From: an uncultured Ruminococcus sp. | Lineage (GTDB): Bacteria; Bacillota; Clostridia; Oscillospirales; Acutalibacteraceae | Reading direction: 5' to 3' | DNA length: 38,783 nucleotides | Assembly: GCA_905234535.1 (NCBI GenBank) | Contig: CAJOII010000009.1 | Coordinates: 1 to 38,783, forward strand | Shown: piece after piece, positions 25,016-34,092 of the stretch | Numbering within the stretch: the first letter of the stretch is position 1 | How the letters are laid out: each line of letters opens with the position of its first letter | Notes under the pieces: model-generated | What the model saw: only the letters and a program-made list of their open reading frames with translations | Told to the model about the DNA's origin: nothing | Database searches by the model: none | Translations under genes and position numbers: made by a program

Positions 25016-26263
25016 TTGACGAAAAAATCCACTTACATCAAATTCACCAAAGAAATGAAGAAGGACTACACCATCCTGATCCCCACGATGCTCCCGATCC
25101 ATTTCAGCCTGATCGCGAATGTTTTGAGAAACGACGGCTATAAGGTAGAGTTCTTGGAGTATACCGACGGCAACATCCGTGACGCGGGGCTCAAATATGT
25201 CCATAACGACACCTGCTATCCCGCGCTGCTTCTGATCGGCCAGCTTCTGAACGCCGTCAAGTCGGGACGCTATGATCTCGATCATGTGGCGCTTCTGATG
25301 ACCCAGACCGGCGGCGGATGCCGCGCCTCTAACTATATCTATCTGCTCAGAAAAGCGCTCAAGAAGGCGGGCTTCGGCAAGATCCCCGTCATCTCGCTGA
25401 ATTTCGGCGCGATGGAGGATCACCCGGGCTTCAAGCTCACCCTGCCTTTGATCCGCAGGATGATGTACTGCGCCTTTTACGGCGATCTGATCATGCTGCT
25501 CTCGAACCAGACGAGACCGTACGAGAAGGAGCAGGGCGAGACCGATCGGATGGTCAGGACATGGACCGACCGTCTGCTCGTCGACATGAGCGACCCAAAG
25601 AACCTCGGTTATGATCACATCAAGAAGAACTATCATTTGATTGCTGAGGATTTTGCGAAGATACTGGGAGATACCCCGCGCGACAAGGTCAAGGTCGGTA
25701 TCGTCGGCGAGATCTATGTCAAGTTCTCCCCGCTCGGCAACAACAACCTTGAGAAGTTCCTGCTTTCTGAAGGAGTCGAGTCCGTGATGCCGGGCTTCGT
25801 CGACTTCTGCATCTTCTGCGTTTATAACGGCATCTACGACTATGTCCTGTACAAGAAGAAGTTCATCAAGGCGAAGGTCTGCCGGGTACTCTACCGCTAT
25901 CTGTTAGGTAAGCAGAACGACATCCGCTCCATGATTCTCTCGGACTTTCCGCAGTTTATGCCGCCCGCGGACTTTGACGAGACGAGAGAAAGGGTCAAGT
26001 CCTATGTCGATATCGGCACCAAGATGGGCGAGGGATGGCTCCTACCCGCAGAGATGCTCGAGCTTGCGAGCGAGGGCGTCAACAACATCATCTGCACCCA
26101 GCCGTTCGGCTGTCTTCCCAACCACATCGTGGGCAAGGGCATGATGAAGCAGATCAAAGAGCGGAACCCGCAGGTCAACATCGTCGCCATCGACTATGAC
26201 CCTTCCGCCACCGCAATCAATCAGGAGAACCGCATCAAGCTGATGCTCTCCAACGCGAAATAA
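25016..26263 (+). CDS. HgdB-like 2-hydroxyacyl-CoA dehydratase-related protein
   Basis: 415 residues from a TTG at 25016, which has GAAGG seven bases upstream. The frame extends back to an ATG at 24923, but that stretch reads through the hairpin repeat and is low-quality protein. The body opens KDYTILIPTMLPIHFSLIANVL and carries NDTCYPALLLIGQLL, TGGGCRASNY and QPFGCLPNHIVGKG, conserved in the C-terminal part of the long (about 1400-residue) activase/dehydratase fusion proteins. Here it is a separate gene 85 bases after the double activase, presumably forming a complex with it. Reaction unknown. Confidence 0.8.
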   Translation: MTKKSTYIKFTKEMKKDYTILIPTMLPIHFSLIANVLRNDGYKVEFLEYTDGNIRDAGLKYVHNDTCYPALLLIGQLLNAVKSGRYDLDHVALLMTQTGGGCRASNYIYLLRKALKKAGFGKIPVISLNFGAMEDHPGFKLTLPLIRRMMYCAFYGDLIMLLSNQTRPYEKEQGETDRMVRTWTDRLLVDMSDPKNLGYDHIKKNYHLIAEDFAKILGDTPRDKVKVGIVGEIYVKFSPLGNNNLEKFLLSEGVESVMPGFVDFCIFCVYNGIYDYVLYKKKFIKAKVCRVLYRYLLGKQNDIRSMILSDFPQFMPPADFDETRERVKSYVDIGTKMGEGWLLPAEMLELASEGVNNIICTQPFGCLPNHIVGKGMMKQIKERNPQVNIVAIDYDPSATAINQENRIKLMLSNAK

Positions 26264-26344
26264 GTTCGCCGTTTTTTATCCGAACGCTTTAGAATACAAA
26301 CAAAAGCGGTTTATCATAATGACAACATTTAGGAGGTAATACCG

Positions 26345-27382
26345 TTGTCTTGGTTTGTCTTTACCCTTATCTGTATGCTCGGATGGGGATTTGCCGATTT
26401 GTTTTATAAGAAAAGTAATGTTGACGGAGACCGCTACTCCCATTTGAAGACCGCCGTATGGGTCGGTCTGATGATGGGTGTTTTCTCGCTGATCTTTACG
26501 ATCCTGACCTTATGCAAAGAACCGCTCGTAGGGCTTCTCGGAGAAGAGATCGCCGACACCGTCACCGCCGAGACCCTTTTCACCCCCGGGGTGAGCATCT
26601 TCTCGAGCGCTGTCCGCTATCTGCCCGCGTCGCTCGGATACATCATCTCGATGGTCATCGGGTACGCCGGTATGCGCTATCTCGAGGTCTCCATCGTCTC
26701 TCCGGTACAGAACGCCTCGGGCGCGATGACGACGGTCGTCTTCCTCATCTACTTTGCGATCATCGGCAAGCTCTCGAGCTTTTGGGAAGACTACAATGTC
26801 CTCGATATCATCGGCACCGCGATTATCATCTGCGGCGTGATCGCGCTCGCTGTCGTGGAACAGCGTCTCGCAAAAGCCGAGGGAGCTTTGAACCTGCCCA
26901 AGGAAGAGAGAAAATACCGCTACGGTGCGTTGGCGCTCCTGTTCCCGATCCTCTACTGTATCTTTGATACCGTCGGCACCGCCGCAGACGGCATCATCTT
27001 AGACGAGAACAGCGGTATCAACTTAGGCGAAGTGGATGTCCTGATCCTTTACGGCTTCACCTTCCTGCTGGCGGGTGTTGTCGCGTGGATCTTCCTTTTG
27101 ATCAAAGAGAAGATAGCCTACAACCCGTTCGCAAAACCCGAGTGGAAGACCCGTTTCCCGGCGGCGCTGTTCGAGCAGTTCGGTCAGATCTTCTATGTTT
27201 ACGCGCTTGCGGACAACCCGCTCGTCGCGGCGCCGATGATCGCATCCTACTGTATCGTCTCAGCGATCCTGTCGCGCATCTTCCTTAAGGAGAAACTCAA
27301 AGCGTCACAGTACGCCTGTATTATCGCTGTCGTGATTGGTATCGTTATCCTCGGTATCTCTGACGGCATCAAAGAGGCATAA
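26345..27382 (+). CDS. EamA/DMT-superfamily membrane transporter
   Basis: 345 residues with about ten hydrophobic segments in two halves, as in drug/metabolite transporters. The start WFVFTLICMLGWGFADLFYKK and the half-repeat ending IDIIGTAIIICGVIALAVVEQ-like pattern fit EamA. The start codon is TTG at 26345, supported by AGGAGG at 26331-26336 with 8-nt spacing and no better ATG nearby. Monocistronic; a strong terminator follows. Substrate not predictable. Confidence 0.8.
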   Translation: MSWFVFTLICMLGWGFADLFYKKSNVDGDRYSHLKTAVWVGLMMGVFSLIFTILTLCKEPLVGLLGEEIADTVTAETLFTPGVSIFSSAVRYLPASLGYIISMVIGYAGMRYLEVSIVSPVQNASGAMTTVVFLIYFAIIGKLSSFWEDYNVLDIIGTAIIICGVIALAVVEQRLAKAEGALNLPKEERKYRYGALALLFPILYCIFDTVGTAADGIILDENSGINLGEVDVLILYGFTFLLAGVVAWIFLLIKEKIAYNPFAKPEWKTRFPAALFEQFGQIFYVYALADNPLVAAPMIASYCIVSAILSRIFLKEKLKASQYACIIAVVIGIVILGISDGIKEA

Positions 27383-27407
27383 TCAGTCAGAGTATAATAA
27401 AAACATC

Positions 27408-27444
27408 AAAGCTCCGTACCGATATAAAGACGGTACGGAGCTTT
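27408..27444 (+). terminator. Terminator of the EamA gene, shared with the ABC operon
   Basis: Perfect 14-bp stem (27408-27421 with 27431-27444), nine-base loop, then TTCTTT. It lies between convergent genes and reads well in both directions. Confidence 0.92.
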
Positions 27445-27464
27445 TTCTTTAAGTTATATTCAAA

Positions 27465-28262
27465 TCAGTCAGAGAGCAGCATACGGTCGTTCTCGAGCTT
27501 CGAGCCGGACGCTTCCTCGAACTTTTTGAGCAGGACATCCACAGTCAGCGCCTTCTTGTCCTCGCCGCTGATGTCTAAGATGATCTTGCCGTCGGACATC
27601 ATGATCAGGCGGTTGCCGTGGGTGATGGCGTCCTTCATATTATGGGTGACCATCAGCGCGGTGAGGTGGTTCTCCTCGATGATCTCGTCGGATAGCTCGA
27701 GCACCTTTGAGGCGGTCTTGGGATCGAGCGCGGCGGTGTGCTCATCAAGGAGCAGCACCTTTGGCTTTTTGATCGTCGCCATCAAGAGCGTGATCGCCTG
27801 GCGCTGACCGCCCGAGAGGAGCCCGACCTTGGTGCTCATTCGATCCTCCAGTCCTAAGTCGAAGCGCTTGAGCATCTCGCGGTATTCCTCACGCTCGGAC
27901 TTCTTGACGCCCCAGCGAAGACCTCTGCGGTCTCCTCTGCGCGCCGCGATCGCCAAGTTCTCGATGATCTCCATATCGGCGACCGTGCCGGTCATCGGAT
28001 CCTGGAACACGCGTCCGAGATACGGCGCGCGCTTGTGCTCGGGGAGGGCGGAGATGTTCTCGCCGTCGATGATGATCGCGCCCGCGTCCACCGGCCATAC
28101 GCCGGCGACCGCGTTGAGCATGGTGGACTTGCCCGCGCCGTTGCCGCCGATCACGGTACAGAAGTCGCCCTCGTGGAGCTTGAGGCTGACGCCGTTTAAG
28201 GCGTGTTTCTCGTTGACGGTGCCTTTGTTGAAGGTCTTGTAGATATCAATGATTTCAAGCAT
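27465..28262 (-). CDS. ABC transporter ATP-binding protein (TrpY/Z-type uptake system)
   Basis: 265 residues. Walker A is GGNGAGKST, the signature is LSGGQRQAITL, and Walker B is VLLLDEHTAALDP. The family (COG1101) pairs with COG4120 permeases and COG2984 binding proteins, as here. It overlaps the permease stop by eight bases. In streptococci the related trp-XYZ system has been linked to tryptophan uptake; the ligand here is not shown. Confidence 0.9.
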   Translation of the reverse strand: MLEIIDIYKTFNKGTVNEKHALNGVSLKLHEGDFCTVIGGNGAGKSTMLNAVAGVWPVDAGAIIIDGENISALPEHKRAPYLGRVFQDPMTGTVADMEIIENLAIAARRGDRRGLRWGVKKSEREEYREMLKRFDLGLEDRMSTKVGLLSGGQRQAITLLMATIKKPKVLLLDEHTAALDPKTASKVLELSDEIIEENHLTALMVTHNMKDAITHGNRLIMMSDGKIILDISGEDKKALTVDVLLKKFEEASGSKLENDRMLLSD

Positions 28263-29241
28263 CCTGTGACTCCTCCTTCTCGTTCCATGTGAGGAGCTTC
28301 GCGCTCCGTTTGGCTACCTTCTTGAAGGATGTTTTGGACTTATCCTTGAGATAAGGCACCGCCAAGAAGACAGCGACGACCACCGCGGTGAAGAGCTTGG
28401 TATCGTCTGTGGGCATCTTGAGCCACAGAACCAGACCCATCGCGATATAGTAGAGGATCGCGCCGACGATGACGAAAGACAGCCTCAGGATGAAGTTCAT
28501 CCCCTTCTTGAAGATGCCCTCGCCGATGACCGTGCCGATGACGACCGCCGCGAGTCCGATGACGATCGCGCCGCGTCCCATGTTGATATCGGCAAAGCCC
28601 TGATACTGAGCAAAGAGAGAGCCCGAGAGCGCGACCAGACCGTTTGAGAGCGCCAGCGCGATGACCTTCATCGTTGAGATGTTGATGCCCTGCGCCTTGC
28701 TCATGGAGGGGTTCGATCCCGTGGAACGGATCGCGGAGCCCTGCTCGGTGCCGAAGTACCAGTACATCAGACAGATGATCACCGCGACCAGAATCAGTCC
28801 GATCAGGATCGCCATATTGATGTTGCTCGCGGAGAGCAGGAGGTCATAGTTGCGGTAACTGACGGGAACATTCGCCTTGCCCATGATATTCAGGTTGACA
28901 GAATAGAGCGCGATCTGTGTCAGGATGCCCGCGAGGATCCCGGGGATCCCCAGCACGGTATGTAAGAAGCCGGTCACAAGACCCGCGAGCACGCCCGAGA
29001 GCATCGCGATCAGCACCGCGAGCCATATGGGAACTCCCGCGATCACCAGCACCGCCGTGACAGCGCCGCCGGTTGCAAATGACCCGTCAACGCTCAGATC
29101 GGCAAAGTCGAGCAGCTTGAATGTAATGAACACACCCAGACCCATCAGTCCCCATATCACGCCCTGAGCGATGTTGCCCGGCAGCTGCGATACGAAGGTC
29201 AGCGGGTTCAAGGATGTGAAGTAGGAGAGGATTGCAGACAT
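28255..29241 (-). CDS. ABC transporter permease (COG4120 family)
   Basis: 328 residues, about eight to nine membrane segments. Conserved opening PGNIAQGVIWGLMGLGVFIT, then LLDFADLSVDGSFATGG, a hallmark of this branched-chain-permease-like family. I prefer the ATG at 29241 (GGTGA five bases upstream); an in-frame TTG at 29262 after AAAGGCGG is the alternative. Its own promoter lies upstream, after the terminator that follows the binding-protein gene. Confidence 0.85.
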   Translation of the reverse strand: MSAILSYFTSLNPLTFVSQLPGNIAQGVIWGLMGLGVFITFKLLDFADLSVDGSFATGGAVTAVLVIAGVPIWLAVLIAMLSGVLAGLVTGFLHTVLGIPGILAGILTQIALYSVNLNIMGKANVPVSYRNYDLLLSASNINMAILIGLILVAVIICLMYWYFGTEQGSAIRSTGSNPSMSKAQGINISTMKVIALALSNGLVALSGSLFAQYQGFADINMGRGAIVIGLAAVVIGTVIGEGIFKKGMNFILRLSFVIVGAILYYIAMGLVLWLKMPTDDTKLFTAVVVAVFLAVPYLKDKSKTSFKKVAKRSAKLLTWNEKEESQDA

Positions 29242-29324
29242 ATTTTTCACCGTTTCTTCCAAAATATCCGCCTTTCGTCAGCCGTGCCGTCGTCGTACAG
29301 AGCTGTCAAAAGGCGCCACAAAGT

Positions 29325-29353
29325 ATTGTAGCAGAATGAGTGATTTCGGTCAA
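29325..29353 (-). promoter_or_regulatory. Internal promoter for permease and ATPase genes
   Basis: Minus strand TTGACC (29348-29353), 17-bp spacer, TACAAT (29325-29330), about 85 bases before the permease start. Confidence 0.75.
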
Positions 29354-29413
29354 GACTTTCGCACAATAAAATACTGATATTTTAAATGAATAAAGCATTT
29401 TTCATCAAATCGC

Positions 29414-29441
29414 AAAAACGGAGCGCCCTGAAGCGCCCCGT
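29414..29441 (-). terminator. Terminator after the binding-protein gene
   Basis: ACGGAGCGC (29418-29426) and GCGCCCCGT (29433-29441) form nine pairs including one G-U wobble in the minus-strand RNA, followed by a U-run (29414-29418). It separates the lipoprotein gene from the membrane components. Confidence 0.8.
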
Positions 29442-29462
29442 GAGCTTGCTGATTTAATATAC

Positions 29463-30461
29463 TTATTCTGCCGTGATCGCTTCGTAGGTCTCGGGGATCG
29501 TGATGCCCAGAGCCTCGGCGCGGGCGGCATCATACTTCTGGGTGGTAGCGGGCGCGAACTCGACCTCCATCGAGGCGATATCCTTGCCGTTTACCAGAAT
29601 ATCATACGCCATCTCGCCGGTCTTCTGACCGAGATCGTAGTAGCTGATCGAAAGGGTCGCGACGCCGCAGCCGGAGCAGATGCCCTCTTCGCCGCAGACG
29701 ATCGGGATCTTCTTCTCGGACGCGATGTTGTCGATGATGCCGGTGTTGGATGCCGCGGTGTTGTCGGTCGGGATGTAGAGCACATCGCACTCGTCGCAAG
29801 CGGAGATCGCTACAGCGGCGATATCGTTGGAGTCGGAGAAGGTGAAGGTCTTGAGCTCGTAGTCAGCAAGATAGGTGGAGATGGTGTCGCACTGATACTT
29901 GGAGTTCGGCTCCGCGGAGCAGTACAGCAGACCGACGGTCTTCGCGTTCGGGAAGAGCTCCTTGATGATATCCGCCTGTCCGTCGAGAGGAGCGAGGTCG
30001 GAGGTGCCGGAGACATTGAAGCCCGATACGCCGGTCCAGTTCGCGATATCCAGCGCGGTGCCGTAGTCAGTGATCGAGGTGCCGAGCACGGGGATATCGG
30101 ATGTAGCGGTGAACGCCGCCTGCAGCGCGGGGGTCGCGTTGCCGAGGATGAGGTCTACGCCGTCAGCGACGAACTGGTTTGCGATAGTGGTGCAGGTAGC
30201 GGAGTCGCCCTGAGCGTTCTGCTCGTTGAAGGTGACCTTGTCGCCGAGCTTGTCGGTGAGATAGTCCTTGAAGCCCTGCGTAGCGGCGTCGAGCGCGACA
30301 TGCTGGACGAGCTGGCAGATACCGATGTTAAAGGTCTTGTCGGCGGTGTCAGCGGCAGCTTCGGTTGCGTCGGAGCCGGATGTTGAAGTGTTGCCGGAAC
30401 AGCCGGCGAGAACAGCGGTCATCATCAAGACCGCAAGTACGATTGCGATAAATCTTTTCAT
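29463..30461 (-). CDS. ABC transporter substrate-binding lipoprotein (TrpX/COG2984 family)
   Basis: 332 residues. Lipoprotein signal peptide with lipobox LAGC at residues 17-20 (Cys20), then a Ser/Thr-rich spacer and a periplasmic-binding fold starting FNIGICQLVQHVALDAATQGF, typical of COG2984. Later ILGNATPALQAAF and IPVLGTSITDYG are conserved. The ligand is probably an amino acid; tryptophan is the precedent for related systems, but nothing here fixes it. GGAGGAT precedes the ATG. It has its own promoter and terminator, so it can be made in excess over the membrane parts. Confidence 0.88.
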   Translation of the reverse strand: MKRFIAIVLAVLMMTAVLAGCSGNTSTSGSDATEAAADTADKTFNIGICQLVQHVALDAATQGFKDYLTDKLGDKVTFNEQNAQGDSATCTTIANQFVADGVDLILGNATPALQAAFTATSDIPVLGTSITDYGTALDIANWTGVSGFNVSGTSDLAPLDGQADIIKELFPNAKTVGLLYCSAEPNSKYQCDTISTYLADYELKTFTFSDSNDIAAVAISACDECDVLYIPTDNTAASNTGIIDNIASEKKIPIVCGEEGICSGCGVATLSISYYDLGQKTGEMAYDILVNGKDIASMEVEFAPATTQKYDAARAEALGITIPETYEAITAE

Positions 30462-30485
30462 ACTGATCCTCCAAAAAAAGTTACT

Positions 30486-30529
30486 TTAACGCTTCATCGC
30501 TTTTCTACTTCTAATCACTAAAGCGTTAA
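30486..30529 (-). promoter_or_regulatory. Inverted repeat in the leader of the binding-protein gene
   Basis: TTAACGCTT (30486-30494) and AAGCGTTAA (30521-30529) are perfect 9-bp arms around 26 bases, within the 5' leader. Either an operator pair or an mRNA stem. No T-box or known riboswitch motif was recognised. Confidence 0.4.
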
Positions 30530-30534
30530 GACTC

Positions 30535-30562
30535 ATTATACACGAAAATTTTCGTTTTGCAA
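30535..30562 (-). promoter_or_regulatory. Promoter of the binding-protein gene with palindromic spacer
   Basis: Minus strand TTGCAA (30557-30562), 16-bp spacer, TATAAT (30535-30540). The spacer holds a perfect 14-bp palindrome ACGAAAATTTTCGT (30542-30555), well placed for a repressor. Confidence 0.7.
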
Positions 30563-30603
30563 GCGTTTTTCTCAATTTTTTTGAAAATCAAAACATAAAG
30601 CAG

Positions 30604-30629
30604 GATCCCGCCTCGCTTTCGGCGGGATC
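30604..30629 (-). terminator. Terminator of the HMA-ABC operon
   Basis: GATCCCGCC (30604-30612) and GGCGGGATC (30621-30629), 9-bp stem with eight-base loop. The T-rich tail on the minus strand is interrupted, so termination may be partial. Confidence 0.65.
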
Positions 30630-30726
30630 TGTTGAGAACAGCGGCGCTCCCGATGCTGTCGGGTGATCAATATGTAAGCGGCTTCAAAGGATGAATCACA
30701 ACGCAAAACAGGTCTTCGGCGATCGT

Positions 30727-33117
30727 TTACTCCGCGCCCTTGAGGGCTTCGACCATATCGATCTTTTTATTTTTGCGGGCGACCATCAGGCCGACGAGCA
30801 GTGACACGCCGAAGGTCAGCAGAACAGACACACAATAGGTCAGAGGGCCTAACATCAGCTTCATCTCATATTCGCTTGCGAGAGCGGTCAAAAGCCACTT
30901 TAATACGCCCACCCCTGCGGGCAGACCCGCCAGTACGCCGATCACGGTCAGCCATATATTCTGAGATATCAGCAGCTTGCCGATATCGCGGTTGCGAAAG
31001 CCGAGCACCTTCAATGTCGCCAGCTCTCTTGAACGCTCCACATAACTCATCAGGCCAAGGTTATACAGCACGACGATGCCGAGGATCACGGCGGCGATCA
31101 CAAGGATGATTACCATACTGTCCATGATCTGTACGAAGCTGTCGAAGGTATCCATCAGCTGTTTCTTATCCTGCTTTCCCGAGATCTGGTCAGAGCTTTC
31201 GATCTCATCAGCGGTTTTGTCTGTATATATCGATGTGAGCGTATAGTCGATACCGAGCTTATCGGCAAGCGTGTCGGTCATCGTGACGCTCTCGGTCATG
31301 ATCGCGCGGTTATAGCCGATCACCTTCACTCGATAGGTATCGCTTGAACCGTAAGGAGAGAATTCGATCGTGTCACCGATGTTCGCCTTGTCCTTCAGTC
31401 TCAGGCAGAGGTACACGCCGTCATCGCTGAGTCGGATCGGATGGTTGTTCTCATCGATGATGTTCATCAGTCCGTTGGGATTATGTACCACATCCAGCGA
31501 GACCGTGTCTGCGTCAAGGCTGATACCGGATAAGCTCTCCCAGTCGCCGTTAAGCTCTGAAGAGAGCGCTTTTGCCTTTTTGATATCCGCGTTGTCGATC
31601 AAATTCACCTTTGTTGTATAGGCGGAAATATCGTTGTCGAGCAGATCAAGAAAGCCCGCCATCGTGTCGCGCATACCGAGGCCGCCGACCATCAGCACCA
31701 TACAGCCGATGATGCCGACCAGCGTCATCGCAGAACGGCTCTTGTGGCGGCTCAGATCGCGGATATTCCACTTTGTGCCGAACTGAAGTCTGTTCCAGAT
31801 CCCAAACCGTTCCAAGAACACTCTTCGCATCTTCTTAGGCGCATAGGGTCGGAGCGCGTCTGCCGCGGTACCCTTAAGCTGTTGTCTGACCGACAGAAAG
31901 CTGATCAGCGTCAGCAGGAGGACCGTGCCGATCATCACGGGATAGCAGAACGAGGGTATTGCCGCCGACCAGTCGGGCATATCGAAGTAAGTACCCATCA
32001 TACCGTCCTCGCTCATCAGGAGTTTACAGATAGCGTAGCCGAGCGCGATACCGATCGCTGTACCTGAGATGCCGATGAACAGACCGTAGGAGGTGTAATG
32101 TATGAGGATCCTGCGGTTCTTGAAGCCGAGAGCCTTCAGCGTGCCGATCTGCAGCTTCTCTTTGGTAGCGATACGGTGCATCGTGGTGACCATCGTGAGG
32201 ATGGCGATCGCAAGGAACAGCACAGGCAGTACAGATCCCATCGTCTTGCCTTCGTCAGCTTCGCCCATCGCTTCTTTATAGACGACATGATCATCCTTTG
32301 AGGTGATCATGATCGTTCTGCCGAGCGCTTCTTTTACGCTGTCCTCGAGCGCTTCTTTCGGCAGATCGGACAGCAGATTGATCTGGGCGAATACCATGTC
32401 GGTCGCCTCGCTCAGCATATCGTCAGTGATCAGAAGCTCAGTCAGACTATCGTCGATGAATCCTTCGGGAACATTCGCTTTTCTGAGCTCTTTTGCATAA
32501 TCGCTTTTGATTTTCTCCTTTACGATCGAAGCCAGCTTTTTGGGAGAGATATATACATAGCCGAAAGAGATGTAATCGGGCATCATCTGATTGTTATCAG
32601 CGACACAGATCATATGCTCGCCCGATTTGATCAGTCCGATGATCCTGCCGTTGATCTCTGTACCCTGAAATTCAAGCGTCAGGGCGTCGCCGATCTCATA
32701 ATCGTTCGCGGCGGCAAATTTGTCGCTCAGCCAGAAACCGTCGCTGTTTGCGTCATACTCAGCGCCGTCGGTCACAATAAAGGTCGAAACATTAAAGTCC
32801 TCGCTGACATCCAGCGCGAGCGACTTGTTCTTCTCGCCCTTGAGATCGAGGTTGACGGATAGATAGCGCGTCGCTGCGTCAACACCGTCGATAGCCGCGA
32901 TACGATCCAGATCATCCTTCGCAAAGCCTTTCTCGGAATAAAGGCGGTAGTCGGCATAGCAGGTATCGTCAAAGAATTTGCCGGTGTCCACCTCTATCGT
33001 GCGCCACTCCATGTTGAATCCGAGGAAGATGCCCATACCCAGCGTGATCATGATGATCATAGAGATAAACTGCGCCTTATAACTCCATGCGGTGCGCAGC
33101 AGTTTTCGTATCAGCAT
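30727..33117 (-). CDS. FtsX/MacB-type ABC transporter permease
   Basis: 796 residues with the two-FtsX-domain layout: one TM near the N-terminus (about 16-35), a large extracellular domain, three TMs around residues 300-430, then a second TM plus extracellular domain, and three final TMs. MHRIATKEKLQIGTLKALGF and SYVERSRELATLKVLGF are the repeated coupling segments of FtsX domains. Its ATG at 33117 follows one base after the ATPase stop, with GGAGTGG in the end of that gene. The partner ATPase is the LolD/MacB type, so this is probably an exporter or envelope mechanotransmission system. The operon also has a metal-binding protein. Confidence 0.85.
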   Translation of the reverse strand: MLIRKLLRTAWSYKAQFISMIIMITLGMGIFLGFNMEWRTIEVDTGKFFDDTCYADYRLYSEKGFAKDDLDRIAAIDGVDAATRYLSVNLDLKGEKNKSLALDVSEDFNVSTFIVTDGAEYDANSDGFWLSDKFAAANDYEIGDALTLEFQGTEINGRIIGLIKSGEHMICVADNNQMMPDYISFGYVYISPKKLASIVKEKIKSDYAKELRKANVPEGFIDDSLTELLITDDMLSEATDMVFAQINLLSDLPKEALEDSVKEALGRTIMITSKDDHVVYKEAMGEADEGKTMGSVLPVLFLAIAILTMVTTMHRIATKEKLQIGTLKALGFKNRRILIHYTSYGLFIGISGTAIGIALGYAICKLLMSEDGMMGTYFDMPDWSAAIPSFCYPVMIGTVLLLTLISFLSVRQQLKGTAADALRPYAPKKMRRVFLERFGIWNRLQFGTKWNIRDLSRHKSRSAMTLVGIIGCMVLMVGGLGMRDTMAGFLDLLDNDISAYTTKVNLIDNADIKKAKALSSELNGDWESLSGISLDADTVSLDVVHNPNGLMNIIDENNHPIRLSDDGVYLCLRLKDKANIGDTIEFSPYGSSDTYRVKVIGYNRAIMTESVTMTDTLADKLGIDYTLTSIYTDKTADEIESSDQISGKQDKKQLMDTFDSFVQIMDSMVIILVIAAVILGIVVLYNLGLMSYVERSRELATLKVLGFRNRDIGKLLISQNIWLTVIGVLAGLPAGVGVLKWLLTALASEYEMKLMLGPLTYCVSVLLTFGVSLLVGLMVARKNKKIDMVEALKGAE

Positions 33118-33118
33118 A

Positions 33119-33820
33119 TCACCACTCCACCTCGTCCGCGCTCATGGGATCCGTCTGCTCAGAGATACTGCGTATTTTGCCGTTTTTGACACGGATCACG
33201 ACATCCGCCATTTTGGCGATGCTCTGGTTATGGGTGACGATGACGATGGTCTTGCCGTAGTCCTTTGCCATTTTCAGCAACAGCTTCAGCACCATCACAC
33301 CGGTCTCGGAGTCGAGCGCGCCGGTCGGCTCGTCACATAATAAGATCTTCGGATTCTTTGCCAAAGCTCTGGCGATCGAGATACGCTGCTGTTCGCCTCC
33401 GGAGAGCTCCGAAGGAAAGTTGCTCAGATGATCGCTCAGCCCGACCTCCGCGATCATCTCCTTCGCGTCAAGAGCGTCGGGCGCGATCTGAGATACCAGC
33501 CGGACATTCTCATACACCGTGAGAGTGGGGATCAGGTTGTAGAACTGGAACACAAAGCCTACTGTTGCCGCGCGGTAGTCTGCGAGCTCGTTGTCGGACA
33601 GGGTAGAGATATCCCTGCCGTTTACGACGATGGTGCCTTCGGTCGGGCTGTCGAGCCCTCCGAGCAGATTGAGCAGGGTGCTTTTGCCCGCGCCGGAGGG
33701 GCCTAAGATCACGACGAACTTGCCTTCTTCAAGCGCGAAGCTGACCTGATTGAGCGCCTTCAGCTCATGATCGCCGCTGGTGTAGACCCTTGTAACATCG
33801 TTGAATTTTACAATACTCAT
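33119..33820 (-). CDS. LolD/MacB-type ABC transporter ATP-binding protein
   Basis: 233 residues. Walker [11 protein letters not shown]-loop [19 protein letters not shown], signature [15 protein letters not shown], Walker [13 protein letters not shown] and switch His in VTHN are all intact. The ribosome site GGGAGG is the last bases of the HMA gene, three bases before the ATG. Pairs with the FtsX-type permease that follows. Confidence 0.93.
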   Translation of the reverse strand: MSIVKFNDVTRVYTSGDHELKALNQVSFALEEGKFVVILGPSGAGKSTLLNLLGGLDSPTEGTIVVNGRDISTLSDNELADYRAATVGFVFQFYNLIPTLTVYENVRLVSQIAPDALDAKEMIAEVGLSDHLSNFPSELSGGEQQRISIARALAKNPKILLCDEPTGALDSETGVMVLKLLLKMAKDYGKTIVIVTHNQSIAKMADVVIRVKNGKIRSISEQTDPMSADEVEW

Positions 33821-33822
33821 TT

Positions 33823-34077
33823 TTACCTCCCAAAGAGTGAGAACCGTTTCTTCTCATAAGGTTCTGATCTGAGATCCAACAGCTTGTAGCCGGTTTTATC
33901 GATCGTTTCTTTGAGGATCGCTTCATCAAGAGGTTCGTCGCTGATGATCTCAGCCGTACCCTTGGTGTGTGAGGAAGATACCTTTTTCACTTTGAATCCT
34001 CGGCGGATCGTATCGTTGATGTGGCTCTCACACATATTGCACATCATGCCGTCTATGCTCAGAGTTGTTTTTACCAT
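33823..34077 (-). CDS. Heavy-metal-associated (HMA) domain protein
   Basis: 84 residues. A ferredoxin-like HMA fold opens TTLSIDGMMCNMCESHIND; Cys12/Cys15 of the MxCxxC metal site are present (M in place of the more usual T). The tail GYKLLDLRSEPYEKKRFSLFGR goes past the fold and looks like a family-specific end, seen in small HMA proteins of clostridia. Short cytoplasmic metal carrier or sensor; copper-type coordination is expected but the ligand is not shown. Encoded between the DUF3793 remnant and the ABC ATPase, three bases from the latter's start. Confidence 0.88.
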   Translation of the reverse strand: MVKTTLSIDGMMCNMCESHINDTIRRGFKVKKVSSSHTKGTAEIISDEPLDEAILKETIDKTGYKLLDLRSEPYEKKRFSLFGR

Positions 34078-34092
34078 GTTTTTCTCCGTTTC

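Noticed and set aside
30462-30540. T-box or tryptophan leader before the TrpX-like gene
   Set aside because: No T-box sequence, Trp-rich leader peptide or terminator/antiterminator pair was found in the short leader.
30727-33820. Calling the FtsX-type ABC pair a macrolide exporter
   Set aside because: The fold and motifs fit many FtsX systems, and no membrane-fusion partner is present; the metal-binding neighbour points elsewhere.
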